Part shown: positions 1-11,319 of the stretch, piece after piece
Layout of the letters: every line of letters starts with the position of its first letter
Numbering within the stretch: the stretch's first letter is position 1
Origin: Diphasiastrum complanatum
Taxonomy: Eukaryota > Streptophyta > Lycopodiopsida > Lycopodiales > Lycopodiaceae
Length of the DNA stretch: 64,000 bases
Direction of reading: 5' to 3'
Assembly: GCA_029204225.1 (NCBI GenBank)
Contig: CM055111.1
Location: 7,913,099-7,977,098, forward strand
Position numbers and translations under genes: made by a program
The notes under the pieces: generated by a model
Databases searched by the model: none
What the model saw: the letters and a program-made list of their open reading frames with translations, nothing else
What the model was told of the DNA's origin: nothing

Positions 1-208
1 GATATATGGCATTTCTGGTACATATGGATTCTGGAACTCCTTCTCGGTGATTCATCGATGCTCGTTAGTGTAGTTTGACGGCTCGATTCCTTCACTTGAT
101 ATCCTTTAGGCTCTTTTGGCATCTAGAATCTGTTAGAAGAATCTTCGCCAAAATCTTTTAACAAGTTTCATCTGTGAAATCGAGCATACTTCTTGGGTAT
201 CACTGATA

Positions 209-303
209 GTGGTCGTGTCAAAGAAGAACGGAAAGCTACAAATCTGTGCAGATTTCAAAAAAATTGATCACCACTTGAGAAAAAATTATATGGCCAAGGG
301 ATA
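209..303 (+). pseudogene. Ty3/gypsy reverse transcriptase scrap
   Basis: One frame reads a short stretch typical of the start of gypsy RT (VSKKNGKLQICADFKKID, compare the family pattern KKNGKLR-x-C-x-DFR-x-LN), then hits a TAG at 302. No other RT motif is seen nearby, so this is an isolated remnant about 31 codons long. It is fused directly to a copia gag fragment. Confidence 0.7.
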
Positions 304-320
304 GCTCTTCTTGTTATACA

Positions 321-1106
321 ATGCCCAGGGTCAACAATATTCAGTTTAAGATCACTACGAGCTTAGATACAGATGGTTCAAATTATTTAATCTGAAAGTT
401 AAATACTTCACTCATATTGTAGGGCGAAGGTCTTTGGCAATGGGTAGAACCAATAGAGGAGAAGCCAACAACTACTCTTGGAAAAGAACTTCAATAATGG
501 AGTTTGAGAAATGACAAAGCTATAGCAATTATTGCGTCTTCAGTGCATGACAATATAATGCTAGATCTTACATCAATTTTGAATGCAAAAGATTTATGGG
601 AAGAATTGCAAACCAAGAATAAGACTCGATCTCATAATCACATCATGTACTTGGAAGACCAATTAACTTATCTACAGTGGGACGACAAAGACCTGACCAC
701 ATTCGTACAAAGATAAAAGATCTGTTTATTTCTTTGTAAAATTCTGGCGCTGAAAATGCAATCTCAAAGGAAAAACAACTTAGCTATTTTCTTCGAGCCC
801 TACCCAGGTCATTCCACACAACTCGAACTTTACTGGCGAAAGATGCAAAAATGACACTTCAAAAGACAAGAGGTGGAGTCAAAGAGGAAGTAGAAGCTCG
901 TGAACGCTATGATAATAATGGTGATTCCGAAAATGCTCTATTTACTCAAAAATAAATCTTTAAAGAAGTCTAAGTTTAAGAGAGTCATCTAAAAGGAATA
1001 AGTCCAAGACAAATGATCAACAATTTAGAAAACAACAGAAAAATTCTGGTGATAGGAAGATTTGCAACAGATGCAAAAGATCAGATCACATAGAAGACAA
1101 GTGTTA
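321..1106 (+). pseudogene. Ty1/copia gag fragment, family distinct from its neighbours
   Basis: Broken reading frames give a copia-type gag. An N-terminal part with SLDTDGSNY is followed by a helical stretch (KDLWEELQTKN) at about 504-716. At about 1064-1105 there is a C-x2-C-x4-H-x4-C zinc knuckle (CNRCKRSDHIEDKC) that would bind RNA in the gag particle. Several stops interrupt it, for example at 714-716. The sequence then switches abruptly to the gag of another copia family, so it is a truncated remnant. Confidence 0.6.
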
Positions 1107-1107
1107 A

Positions 1108-4100
1108 ATGAAAGATGATGAGTTAGTTCAAATCATTTTGAATGGGTTAGGAGATGATTATTCCAATATTGTTCAAACCTTTGCTATTCAAGATTCACTT
1201 CCTAGTATTAAAAAACCTCAAAGTGTGCTTGTAAGTGAGGAGAGTAGAATTCTTCATATCAAAAGTAGAATGAGTTCCTTATCTTTGAATGATGGTGATG
1301 AAAAAACTAACTTTTCCTTGAAAGGCAAGAAGAAAAAGTTTGCATCGAAGAAGACTCAAGACATGGAGATGGAGAGCAAAGATGGAGCATCAAAATCCAA
1401 AGGCAAGAGCAAAAAGGACAAGAAGAAGCTGAAGTGTTTCTTTTGTGGGAAAAGGGACATTTTGCATCCGAGCGATACAAGAAGAAGAATTCCCAAGGGA
1501 AGGACAATCAAGGCAATCTTGTGCTTGAGGAGGAGGAGGAAGAGTGCAATCTATCTTTGATGGTATCCTCACCACAAACATCTAATCAAGGCACTTGGTG
1601 GATTGATAGTGGGGCAAGCTCTCACATGACTCACCAAAAAGACTACTTTTCTAATCTACTTTCTTACAATAGTTCTAAGAGATTTATCTTCACTGCAAGT
1701 GATCAAGAATGTGAGATTGTAGGTGTTGGATCCATTCCTTTATGTCTAGGATCATCTAAGAAAGTAGATCTAGACAGTGTTCTTTATGTACCTTCAATTA
1801 CAAAGAACTTGTTGAGTGTAGGACAACTTATGGATAGTGGATTAGATGTACATTTCAAGCATGGAGCATGTTCTATCTTGAAAGATGAAAAATGTGTTGC
1901 TAGTGGTTTCAAGCAAGGGAGGTTATTCAAATTGATGCTAATGTGATGGTTGGAAGTGTGAACATGGCAAGGGAGGAGCTCACTCAAGTGGAATTATGGC
2001 ACAAAAGGTTAGGCCATCCTAACTACAAAGCTATGGAGACCATGGTGACAAAGGAGCTAGCAAGTGGACTTCCCAAAACCATATCCAAGTGTGGCAAGCT
2101 TTGTGAAGTCTTTGACAAGGTCTAACTCTCCTCTTGACCTTTTACACTCGGATGTTCATTCATTTTCACATGAATTAAATGGTGGAGCTCTTATGTATGT
2201 CACTTTTATTGATGATAGATCAAGATACTCTTGGGTTTATCTCTCGTCTAAGAAAAGTGAAGTTTTTGAGTCCTTTGTAAAGTTCAAAACTCTCGTGGAA
2301 AAACAACTTAATACTAGCTTCAAAGTATTAAGAAGTGATAATGGAGGGGAGTGCATCTCCAATAGGATGAAAGAGTTTTGTGAAACTAATGGCATTAGGA
2401 GAGAGTTTACTTGCACATATACTCCACAACAAAATGGAGTAGCTGAGAGAAAGAATAGGACACTATGTGAGTGTGCTAAAGCTTTGAGATTAGATGCATC
2501 CCTTCCTATTTCATTTTGGGGAGAAGCTATTTTATGTGCAAACTTTCTATGTAATAGAATGACTAATAGTGCCATTTAAGGACTTACACCTTATGAAGCA
2601 TTGTATGGCAAAAATCCAAATCTTAGTGATTTGAAAGTTTTTGGATGTACTTGTTATGTACATATTCCTTTAGAAACAAGGAAAAAAGAAGATGCCACTT
2701 GTTTTAAAGGCATCTTTGTTGGTTATAGTGAGAATAAGAAAGCTTATAGGATATTTGATCCTATTACCAAGAAAGTTGTTGTAAGTAGAGATGTACTTTT
2801 TGATGAATCTCTCCAAGCCAAAGGAAAGGTGACCCCCAACAACACTCAACTTGTCAAGAAGCATGCTATGTCATGAAGATGAAGACCAAGTGGAACTTAC
2901 TCAAAGTCCAAGGGTGCCAAGAAGATCAACAAGGACAAGGATTAAGCCATCAAGGCTCACTTATAGTGACAAAGGGGAGCAGTTTTAGGTACTCAACTCT
3001 TATACTTTCTGGACTACTATGCTTGAAAGGCCAACTAGTTTTGAGGAAGCAAATAAGTCTCAATATTGGAGGAAAGCTATGCAAGTAGAGTTTGATGCAT
3101 TAATGGAAAATCAAGCTTGGAATCTTGTTGATTTACCTTATGGAAATAAGCCTCTTACTTGTAAATGGATATATAGATTGAAATATAATCAAGATGGTTC
3201 CATTCATAAGTATAAAGCTAGACTTGTAGCAAAAGGTGTTTTGCAAGTCAAAGGCATAGATTATGATGAAACCTTTGCACCTGTTGCAAAGCCTGTAGCC
3301 ATTAGATTAATCATATGTCTTGCTACTTCTTTCAAGTGGGAGGTCTTCCAACTTGATGTGACAAATGCTTTCTTGAATGGATTCTTGGAAGAGGAAATCT
3401 ACATGTGCCAACTCGAGGGCTTTATCAAAGATGGAGAAGAAGACAAGGTGTGTTTCTTTTTCTTTATGGACTCAAGCAAGCACCAAGAGCATGGTACTCT
3501 AGGTTGCATTCCTATCTTATTTCCATTGTATTTGTTGTAAGTTCTTATGAACCATCATTGTACTACAAATGTAATGATGGGAATATCATTATCTTAGTTT
3601 TATATGTTGATGACATTATACTCATAGGAAATGATCTAGATGGCATCAAAGATGTAAAAGTTTCCTTGTCTAGTGAATTTAGGATGGTAGATCTAGGACT
3701 TCTTAAAGTTATACTTGGAATATAAGTCACTAGAAGTAATGATTTTACTTTCATATGTCAATCTAAGTATGCTAGATCAATCTTAGCAAAATTTGGCATG
3801 ATTGATTGTAAAGGAGTTGAAACTCCCATGGAACTAAGTGTTTTCTAAGGAAGGTGATGAAGCATCCTTTGAGGACATCACTACCTATAGAATGCTCATT
3901 GGTTTCTTGATATACTTAACCATCACTAGACTAGATCTTAGCTTTTGTGCTGGCAAATTGAGTCAATACATGCAAAGTCCATTAATATGTCACTGGAAAG
4001 GAGCAAAAAGGGTGTTAAGGTACATCTCGACTACAAAAGACTTTGGCATAGTTTATGAAAGGTCTAATATTTGTTTAAGAGCATATTTGGACTCAAGTTT

Positions 4101-4566
4101 TGCAAGTGACAAGATGGATAGAAGATCCATAAGTGCATTTGCTACATTCTTATGTGGAGGGACTATATCTTGGCTTTCCAAAAAGCAGGATACCATCTCT
4201 CTTTCATCAACAGAATCCGAGTATAAAGCTATGACAAACAACAACAAAGGAGGTTCTTTGGCTTAAGAGGCTTTTGGAGGAGCTTCATGTGATCAAGGGT
4301 GAAGACATTCCATGCATATATTGTGACAATCAGGCAGCTCAACAACTTGCAAACAATCCAATCTTCCATGCTTGAACAAAGCACATTGAGATTTCACATC
4401 ATTTCGTGAGGGAGAAAATGCAAGCAAAGGAGATCAAGCTTATTCATGTTTCATCATCAGATTGCATTGCTGATATACTCACCAAGGCATTTCTAAAGAT
4501 CCATTTCTAAAATTAAGATTGGCTCTTGGAGTAACAGATAGATCTATGCTAGATTTACCAAGCTAG
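1108..4566 (+). pseudogene. Decayed Ty1/copia gag-pol (plus-strand partner of a tail-to-tail pair)
   Basis: Recognisable in order are: the second half of gag (DELVQIILNGLGDDY); a damaged zinc knuckle (GHFASERY, last Cys lost) near 1430-1480; protease WWIDSGASSHM near 1600; integrase zinc region VELWHKRLGHPNYKAM; integrase core with LRSDNGGECIS and TPQQNGVAERKNRT (about 2330-2450); RT with CKWIYRLKYNQDGS, ETFAPVAKPVA and YVDDIIL (about 3605); and an RNase H tail ending at 4566. Frames break near 1430, 1945, 2100, 2577, 2877, 3430, 3725 and 4266. The 5' part of gag, both LTRs, PBS and PPT are missing. It is closely related to the minus-strand element that begins where this one stops. Confidence 0.9.
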
Positions 4567-7500
4567 ATTTTTGATATCTACAATTCCAAGAGCATATCTT
4601 AACTTAAAAAATGGATCTTTGGACAATGGCTTGGTTAAAATATCAGCTATGCATTTGGATGATGGTACATGATGTAGTTGCACCTCCTTGGATTGTACCT
4701 TCTCCCTCACAAAGTGATGAGCTATTTCAATATGCTTTGTTCTAGCATGGAAGATAGGATGTGAAGCAATTTGTTGAGAAGCTTGATTGTCACAAAATAT
4801 GTAAGGGATCTCCTCGGCCTCTAGCACATGTAGCTCCATCAAGAGTCTTCTTAGCCATAGGAGCTCTTTGGTTGTTGAAGTTAATGCCTTGTACTCGGCT
4901 TCACAAGAAGATAGTGAGATAGTATCTTGCTTTTTGGAAAGCCAAAATATTACTCCTCCATAAAGAAATGTTGCAAATGCACTAATGGACTTTCTATCCA
5001 TCTTGTCACCTGCAAAATCTGAATCCGAGTAGGCTCTCAAGTGCAAGTTAGATCCTTCATAAAGTATGCCAAAAAATCTAGTACTAGAAACATATCTAAG
5101 TATTCTCTTGGCACTTTTCCAATGATGAACTAATGGAGCTTGCATACTTTGACTCAACTTGCTTACACAAAAACTTAAGTCAGGTCTAGTGATGGTTAAA
5201 TAGATTGAAGAGCCTATAAGCTTCCTAAAGAGGGTGATGTCCTCAAAGGATGCTTCATCACCTTCATTAGTTGCTTTCACAACATGCTCCATAGGGGTGT
5301 CAATCCCCTTACAATCTTTCATACCAAATCTTTCAAGAATGGAAGTAGCATACTTAGATTGACTTATGAAAGTACAATTGCTACTTCTAGACACTTCTAT
5401 CCCAAGTATAAACTTTAGGAATCCTAGATCTACCATCTTGAACTCACTAGATAAATCAACTTTTACTTTGCTTATTTCTTCATCATCATTTCCTGTCATA
5501 ATGATGTCATCAACATAAAGCACCAAAATGATTATCATTCCTTCATTACATTTGAAATATAAAGAAGGTTCATAAGCACTTAGTACAAATCCAAGGGAAT
5601 AGAGAATCATGCAACCTAGAGAACCAAGCTCTAGGTGCTTGCTTCAAGCCATATAGGCTCTTCCTTAAGTAGCACACTTTTTGCTCCTCACCAACCTTGA
5701 TGAAGCCCTCGGGTTGCATCATGTAGATTTCCTCTTCTAAGAAGCCATTCTAGAAGAAATTTGTTACATCCATTTGGTAGAGATTCCACTTGAACAAAGT
5801 AGCAATGCAAATGATTAATCTAATAGTTACAAGCTTAGCTATAGGTGCAAATGTTTCTTCATAATCCAGTCCTTTTATTTGAAGAAATCCCATAGCAACA
5901 AGCCTAGCTTTGTACTTACTAATAGATCCATCTTTATTGTACTTTATTCTATAAATCCACTTACATGCAAGTGATTTCTTCCCTCTTGAAAGATTTATAA
6001 GATTCCAAGTATGATTTTCTTCTAATGCATCATACTCTACTTGCATTGCAACTCTCCAAACTTTAGATCTATATGCTTCTTCAAAAGATGATGGTTCTTC
6101 CAACAATGCAGCTAAAAACGAGTAAGAGGTAGAAGATGTAGAGTCTTCCTTTTGCTTTCCCTTGTTCACATAGGTGAGCCTTGAGGGCTTGGCCTTGCTT
6201 CTTGATGATCTTCTCGGCCCCCTTTGACTTGGATCTTTGTCTCCATCCTCGGCTTTGTCAAGATCCTCCTCAAGTTTGTCAAGATCTTCAATGCACAATG
6301 GGTTAGATCCATTAGACAAGCTCTTAGCAAATTGTGACTCATCAAAAAGTACATCCTTGCTTACCTTTACTTTCTTGGATATAGGACCATATATCCTATA
6401 GCCCTTGCTATTTTCTCCACAACCAACAAAAATCCCTTTGAAGGAGGTAGCATCTTCCTTCCTTCTTGTCTCCAAAGGGATGTGGACATAACAAATACAT
6501 CCAAAGATCTTAAAATCTTTTACATTGGGTTTCTTACCAAACAAGGCTTGATAAGGTTACATCCCATCTATAGCACTACTAGGAAGTCTATTACACAAGT
6601 AATTAGCACATGTTATAGCTTCTCCCCAAAATGAGATGGGAAGTGATGCATCAAGTCTTAAAGACTTTGCACACTCACATAGACTCCTATTTTTCCTCTC
6701 GGCCTCTCACAAAAGTCTTTCATTTTATTGGAGGTGTACTCTCCTCCATTATCACATCTTAGTGCTTTGATGGAAGTACTAAGTTGCTTCTCTACTAGAG
6801 ACTTGAACTTAATGAAAGCCTCATAAACAAGACTTTTCTTTGATAGTAACTCAATCCATGTGAATCTAGTATAATCATCTATAAAAGTTACATACATCAA
6901 AGCACCTCCATTACTTGCATGTGAGAAACTATGTACATCAGAATGTATGAGATCCAAGGAAGAGGTAGATCTTGATGAAGATCTCTTGTAAGAAGATTTG
7001 TGTGAATTTGCAAGGCCACATGCCTCACACATCTTTCCACACTTCTTGAAGGCTTTTGGTAGGCCGAGAGCTAGTTCCTTGCTTGCCATTGACTCCATAG
7101 ATTGAAGATTAGGATGGACTAATATCTTATGCCATAGCTCCACTTGAGATAGCTCCTCCCTAGCCAAGTTCACACTTTCATTTGCAACATTAGCATCCAA
7201 CTTAAATAGTCTACCTTGCTTAATGCCACTAGCTATGCACTTATCATTTTTCAAGATGGAACAAACTCCATTCTTGAAATGTACATCTAGTCCATTGTCC
7301 ATTAATTGTCCTACTCTAAGGAAGTTTCTTGAAATGGTAGAAACATACAAAACATTATCTAGATCTATCCTTTCAGATGTGCTTAAGCAAAGAGGAATAG
7401 ATCCTATGCCATCTATCTTGCATGCTTGATCACTAGCAGTGTATATTGACTTCTTAGAGTCATTACAAGATATAAGAGTGGAGAAATAATGCTTGTTAAA

Positions 7501-8452
7501 AGACATGTGGGAACTAGCCCCACTATCTATCCACCATGTGTCTTGACTTGAAGTTGGTGTAGATGCAACCATCAAGGATATATTGAATCCATTCTCATCT
7601 TCTTCCTCTTGAGCAATGTTCCCTTGATTTCCATTTGCTTGTTAATTCTTCTTCAAGTAGCATTCAGAGGCAAAGTGTCCTTTCGTTTCACAAAAGAAAC
7701 ACTTGAGCTTTGCCTTGTTCTTCACCTTGCCTGTGGAAGTAGATCCTCCATTTTTCCATCTCGGCCTCCTTGCCTTGATTCTTCTTGAATGGATGTTGTT
7801 TCTTCTTGCTTTTGGATGTAAAGTTTGCTTTCTCCTCTCCTCCATTAAGTGACATGCCATCCATTCTTGTCTTGAGGTGTAGAAGCCTACTCTCCTCGGC
7901 CACAAGAACATTGTGCAACTTTTCAATGGATGGAAGAGTGTCTTGAATAGCAAATGATTGGACTAAGTTGGTGAACTCATCACCTAGGCCATTCAAGATG
8001 ATTTGTACTAGCTCTTGATCTTGGATCTTCTCTCCTATTGCACTTAATTCCTTGTTAAGAGATTTGATCCTAAGGACATATTCTTGTCCACTCTCTCCAC
8101 TTCCTTTCATGCTTTGGAAAACTTGATTTCTTAGCATGAAGATTCTTGAAGTATTATTGGATTCATAGATGCTCTTTAATGAATCCCAAACCTCTTTGGA
8201 TGAGGCACAAGAAGACGCCTCTTTTAAGAGGTCATTGCATACATTCATCTTCATGCAATGTAGAGCTAATCTTGCTCTCTTCTTGTATTTGGTTTGTTCT
8301 TGGGGAGCTTGAGGCTCTTCCTCAACTCCTAGAACTATATCAAAGAGATCATGGATCACTAAGAGTGATTCCATTCTCACTTTCCAAATGGAATAATTTG
8401 TGGAAGTGAGTCTCTCACTTGATTCCAACAAATATTCACCCATGGATGACAT
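4555..8452 (-). pseudogene. Decayed Ty1/copia gag-pol (minus-strand partner)
   Basis: The start is at 8452 (MSSMGEYLLESSERL). Gag is followed by an intact zinc knuckle CFFCETKGHFASEC (about 7690-7650, in another frame), protease WWIDSGASSHM (about 7540), integrase with ELWHKILVHPN and LRCDNGGEY, RT with CKWIYRIKYNKDGS, ETFAPIAKLVT and YVDDIIMTG (about 5510), and RNase H to a TAA at 4555. Frame breaks lie near 7690-7640, 6700-6545 and 5750-5610. The piece 5610-4555 is still open for 351 codons. No 3' LTR or PPT follows. It overlaps the end of the plus-strand copy by 12 bases. About 420 bases upstream of its start is a palindrome shared with the LTRs of related elements. Confidence 0.92.
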
Positions 8453-9027
8453 TGTAGAATGAATGTTGTTCTAAAAATCACAAAGATTTTTGAATTTTAA
8501 AAGATCTATGAAAGGTCTAAAGCATACAAGATTGCCTATAGCCTTATCTCTATCAAACTAGCACACAAGCTTGAATGATACACAAAGATCTTGACAAAAA
8601 TTCCTAGCTTTCACTCTCACAAAAAAAAATTTGTTTTACACTTTTCTTAGAGATTTCACTTCAACTAGGGATCTGAACAAATCAGCCTCTAAGATCTGAT
8701 CTTAGAATCTAAAAAGAAATGCTTCAATGATCCAAAACTCTATTTGGTCATAGTCATTAGCTAGATTGAATCTAGATCAATACTATGCTTCAAAAAGCAC
8801 AAAAAATGAACTAGTATTGTGATTTTGGGACCAACAAACACAAAGTAACTTGAAATGAAAGTTGTTGTACGGTTTCACACGTGTGAAAAGTACATACACA
8901 GCCTCAAGTGAGTTTACCAATGAGTTTGTGTTGTTTCAATTTGTTTTATTATTAGAATATGTTATCTAACATAGTTTTCATTTTGTTCAAAGCAATATCG
9001 TATTTTATCGCATACACTAGCAATTAA
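8453..9027 (-). repeat. Leader and probable LTR remnant of the minus-strand copia element
   Basis: No ORF. The segment lies where the leader and 5' LTR of the minus-strand copia element should be. It holds the 16-bp palindrome at 8873-8888, which otherwise occurs here only in LTR or LTR-like sequence. No tRNA-Met-type primer site is recognisable, so the LTR/leader boundary is eroded or deleted. Confidence 0.45.
8873..8888. promoter_or_regulatory. 16-bp palindrome TTTCACACGTGTGAAA with a CACGTG core
   Basis: A perfect inverted repeat. The central CACGTG is the G-box/E-box core bound by plant bZIP and bHLH factors. The same 14-bp core palindrome occurs in both LTRs of the intact copia element (10495-10508, 15704-15717) and at 51836-51849. 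That it is regulatory is inferred from this sharing. Confidence 0.5.
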
Positions 9028-9295
9028 TCAATATGCAAAGGTGAAATGTAGATAATTAAAGTCCCCAATCCTAGGAAGGTGTGTAGCCCTTACTTTTTTC
9101 CCGTTAAAGGTGAGGTTATAATCTTTCCAACTTGCATGGAAAAGCCTACACGCCGTAGGGAGGGAATATGTGGTGACATTCTGAAATAGGACATAATCGC
9201 AAGGTTCGAGTATTATAATTATCAAATTCAATTCTATCTATAAAAGTATACATAAAAAGTATTGCGATGATTATAAAAAAAAGAATGATAGATAC

Positions 9296-9893
9296 TCATA
9301 GATCATTCTCATCATTTACATCATTTTTGTCATGTGTATCCAATTCAACAATATCTTTTCCTTCAAACACGCGTCGTTTTCTTGTATTGAGTTGGATCAC
9401 ATACCACCATCTTGGGTCTATTCGATCTGGATGGAATGTAATCTGACCAAAGAATTTAAAAAAATTTAAGTTAGTCTTATAAGAGTAATACATAAATAAT
9501 TGGATTGTGAATATTAATGACATTGAAATTTTAGAATCTCACTTGTTCACAATGTTGTGGCAACACTAAAGTGTCATGAGAGTCCATTGATATACATTTT
9601 GTTGAGTCGATTTGAAAAAACTTTGAGTTATCATTTCTAATCATGGCGTTGCTTCCACGATAGATGATCTTAAACCATTTTACATCAAAAATAAAATATT
9701 TTGTGTTAGTCTCGTAATCGACTTCATAAATATGTTGCAATGTGCCGACATAGTCTAGGTCGCCTGAAATGACATTAGGGTCCCTTGCACTAGAACGATT
9801 CTCTTGTTGAAAGTTGGCCATTATACCACAATCATATGTACGTCGCTTGTTGTCAACTCTCTCAACACGGTAATGGTGTCCATATGCCCACAT
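9296..9893 (-). pseudogene. CACTA (En/Spm) transposon gene 3' part, DUF4216-like
   Basis: Two minus-strand segments (9893-9531 and 9523-9296) read as the C-terminal domain often found with plant CACTA TNP2 proteins. Seen are a YDCGIMANF-type motif, SSARDPNVISGDLDYVG, a DVKWFKI stretch and DPRWWYVIQLNTRKRRV near the end. The gap at 9524-9530 may be part of an intron. It continues the TNP2 remnant at 15919-17898; the two are separated by the inserted copia element. Nothing is recognised in 9028-9295. Confidence 0.65.
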
Positions 9894-10051
9894 GGCAGTG
9901 TATGATATATACTAAACACAAAAAAAAAAAAACAAATGTGTGTAATTAGAAATACTATATTGAGTCGTACAAAAACAAAACTTCACAAAAACAATATTAC
10001 ACTAACCTTCCATCCACATCCGCAAACAAATTCCCATTCTAATTCGGTCAC

Positions 10052-10056
10052 TTATT
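10052..10056. repeat. Target-site duplication TTATT (left)
   Basis: Five bases directly before the 5' LTR, repeated exactly at 15919-15923 after the 3' LTR. A 5-bp duplication is normal for copia integrases. Confidence 0.95.
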
Positions 10057-10340
10057 TGTGAAAAATTGTCAACTAGTAGTATTTTCCTAACTTGAGATTT
10101 TGTAGGCCTATGGCCAAATAAAAGTTAGAGATAGGTTCATACATGTATGTAGAGGCCCAAAGTATGTGTACACTACTTTTGAGGTCACATTAATTAGAGG
10201 AGGTCGAGTGTGGAGCTCTTCTATTGGCTCATAATTTGGTGCATTCCTATTTGACCAAATTTCTAGGTATATGGGTGAATCCTATTGGACCCCAATTTTA
10301 GCCTATCATAAGACAAGTGGCCAAGAGGCACTATGGCTGC

Positions 10341-10348
10341 TATAAATA
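10341..10348 (+). promoter_or_regulatory. LTR TATA box
   Basis: TATAAATA within a GCTATAAATAGCC context, 284 bases into the LTR. It is the only good TATA in the LTR, so the U3/R boundary is probably 25-35 bases downstream. The 3' LTR copy is at 15550-15557. Confidence 0.75.
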
Positions 10349-10494
10349 GCCATCTCCACGAGTATGTACACATCTCATTTTCATTCTATTGAATGAATGT
10401 TATGCTCTTTGAAGGTCCATCTTCTTCTCTCTCACTTTTTTGTTCATATCTTGCATTCTAGCCACTAGAATTGTGATTTCTTTGTTGCTATGGC

Positions 10495-10508
10495 TTCACA
10501 CGTGTGAA
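10495..10508. promoter_or_regulatory. LTR palindrome TTCACACGTGTGAA
   Basis: A perfect 14-bp palindrome with a CACGTG core, about 150 bases downstream of the TATA box, so it lies in R/U5 and would be in the transcript. The same sequence is at 15704-15717 in the 3' LTR. Confidence 0.55.
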
Positions 10509-10709
10509 ATGCAGGTTGTAGGCTCTGAAGTACGGACAGGGACAGCAAGTTTCTGTTTGTGGAAGCTTATGATCAGATTTTGATGTTTAGTTGATGTTTA
10601 GTATGCTTAACATCACAATTTCTATCATTTTTTCAATCTAGATGTGCATAACTTCCATGGCCAAGATCTTTATGAAACTTTAGCATCTTTTGGATCTGAG
10701 TTTTTCACA

Positions 10710-10721
10710 TGGTATCAGAGC
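10710..10721 (+). other. Primer-binding site (tRNA-Met type)
   Basis: TGGTATCAGAGC directly abuts the end of the 5' LTR. This is the standard copia PBS, complementary to the 3' end of initiator tRNA-Met, and primes minus-strand cDNA synthesis. Confidence 0.93.
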
Positions 10722-11319
10722 ATTAGGCGGCCAAATGTGCAGGTTTTGCCAGATTTAGAAGAGATTTGTGGGCGAGTTTGCTTTTGTAGCATTCCAATCA
10801 AGTTTCTAGCTAAAAATCTTGTTGATTTATGTGTAGAAATTGGATCTTTGTGATCAAAACATCATTTGTATGCATTTCAATTGAAGTAGGGCGAATTCCC
10901 TCTGTACTTATCAGAATAAGGAGACAAAAATTGTTTTGGAAAGAGGGAGATGCAAGATCCAACAAGATCCTATTAGTTTTCCATTCTAGCATATAGTTTT
11001 TTGATTCAATTTCTTGCTTCTTCATGTCAAAAACTTCAAAATTGATGTAACCCTCTGATTTTCAGTTTGCTGAATGATTCAAGAGTGTATTTCAATCTTA
11101 GGAGTGAGGGAAAAGCAAGTATATTGAGGTTTGGTCTTGGTTTGATCAAGAAATCATAAAACTAGTGGCTAAAATTAAGGAAAAAGTGAGGAAAAGAGAG
11201 AAAAAGTAAGGTTTTAAGGTTCCAAATCTTTGTGATTTCTTCTTGTGTTTCATTTGTTGATTCAAGAGAGTGCTTAGTGCATTGGAACAGGTCAAAGATC
11301 AGAGATCAATCATTGCAAC

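Larger units (their letters stand above)
10057..10709 (+). repeat. 5' LTR of the intact copia element
   Basis: Starts TGTGAAAAATTG and ends TTTTTCACA. It contains a TATA box (TATAAATA, 10341-10348) that should set the RNA start, and 150 bases further on the TTCACACGTGTGAA palindrome. A small ORF at 10644-10853 that runs out of this LTR has no recognisable product. Confidence 0.97.

Noticed and set aside
8994-9027. A CACTA terminus at CACTAGCAATT (9013)
   Set aside because: No subterminal repeats and a poor match to the terminus at 19422.
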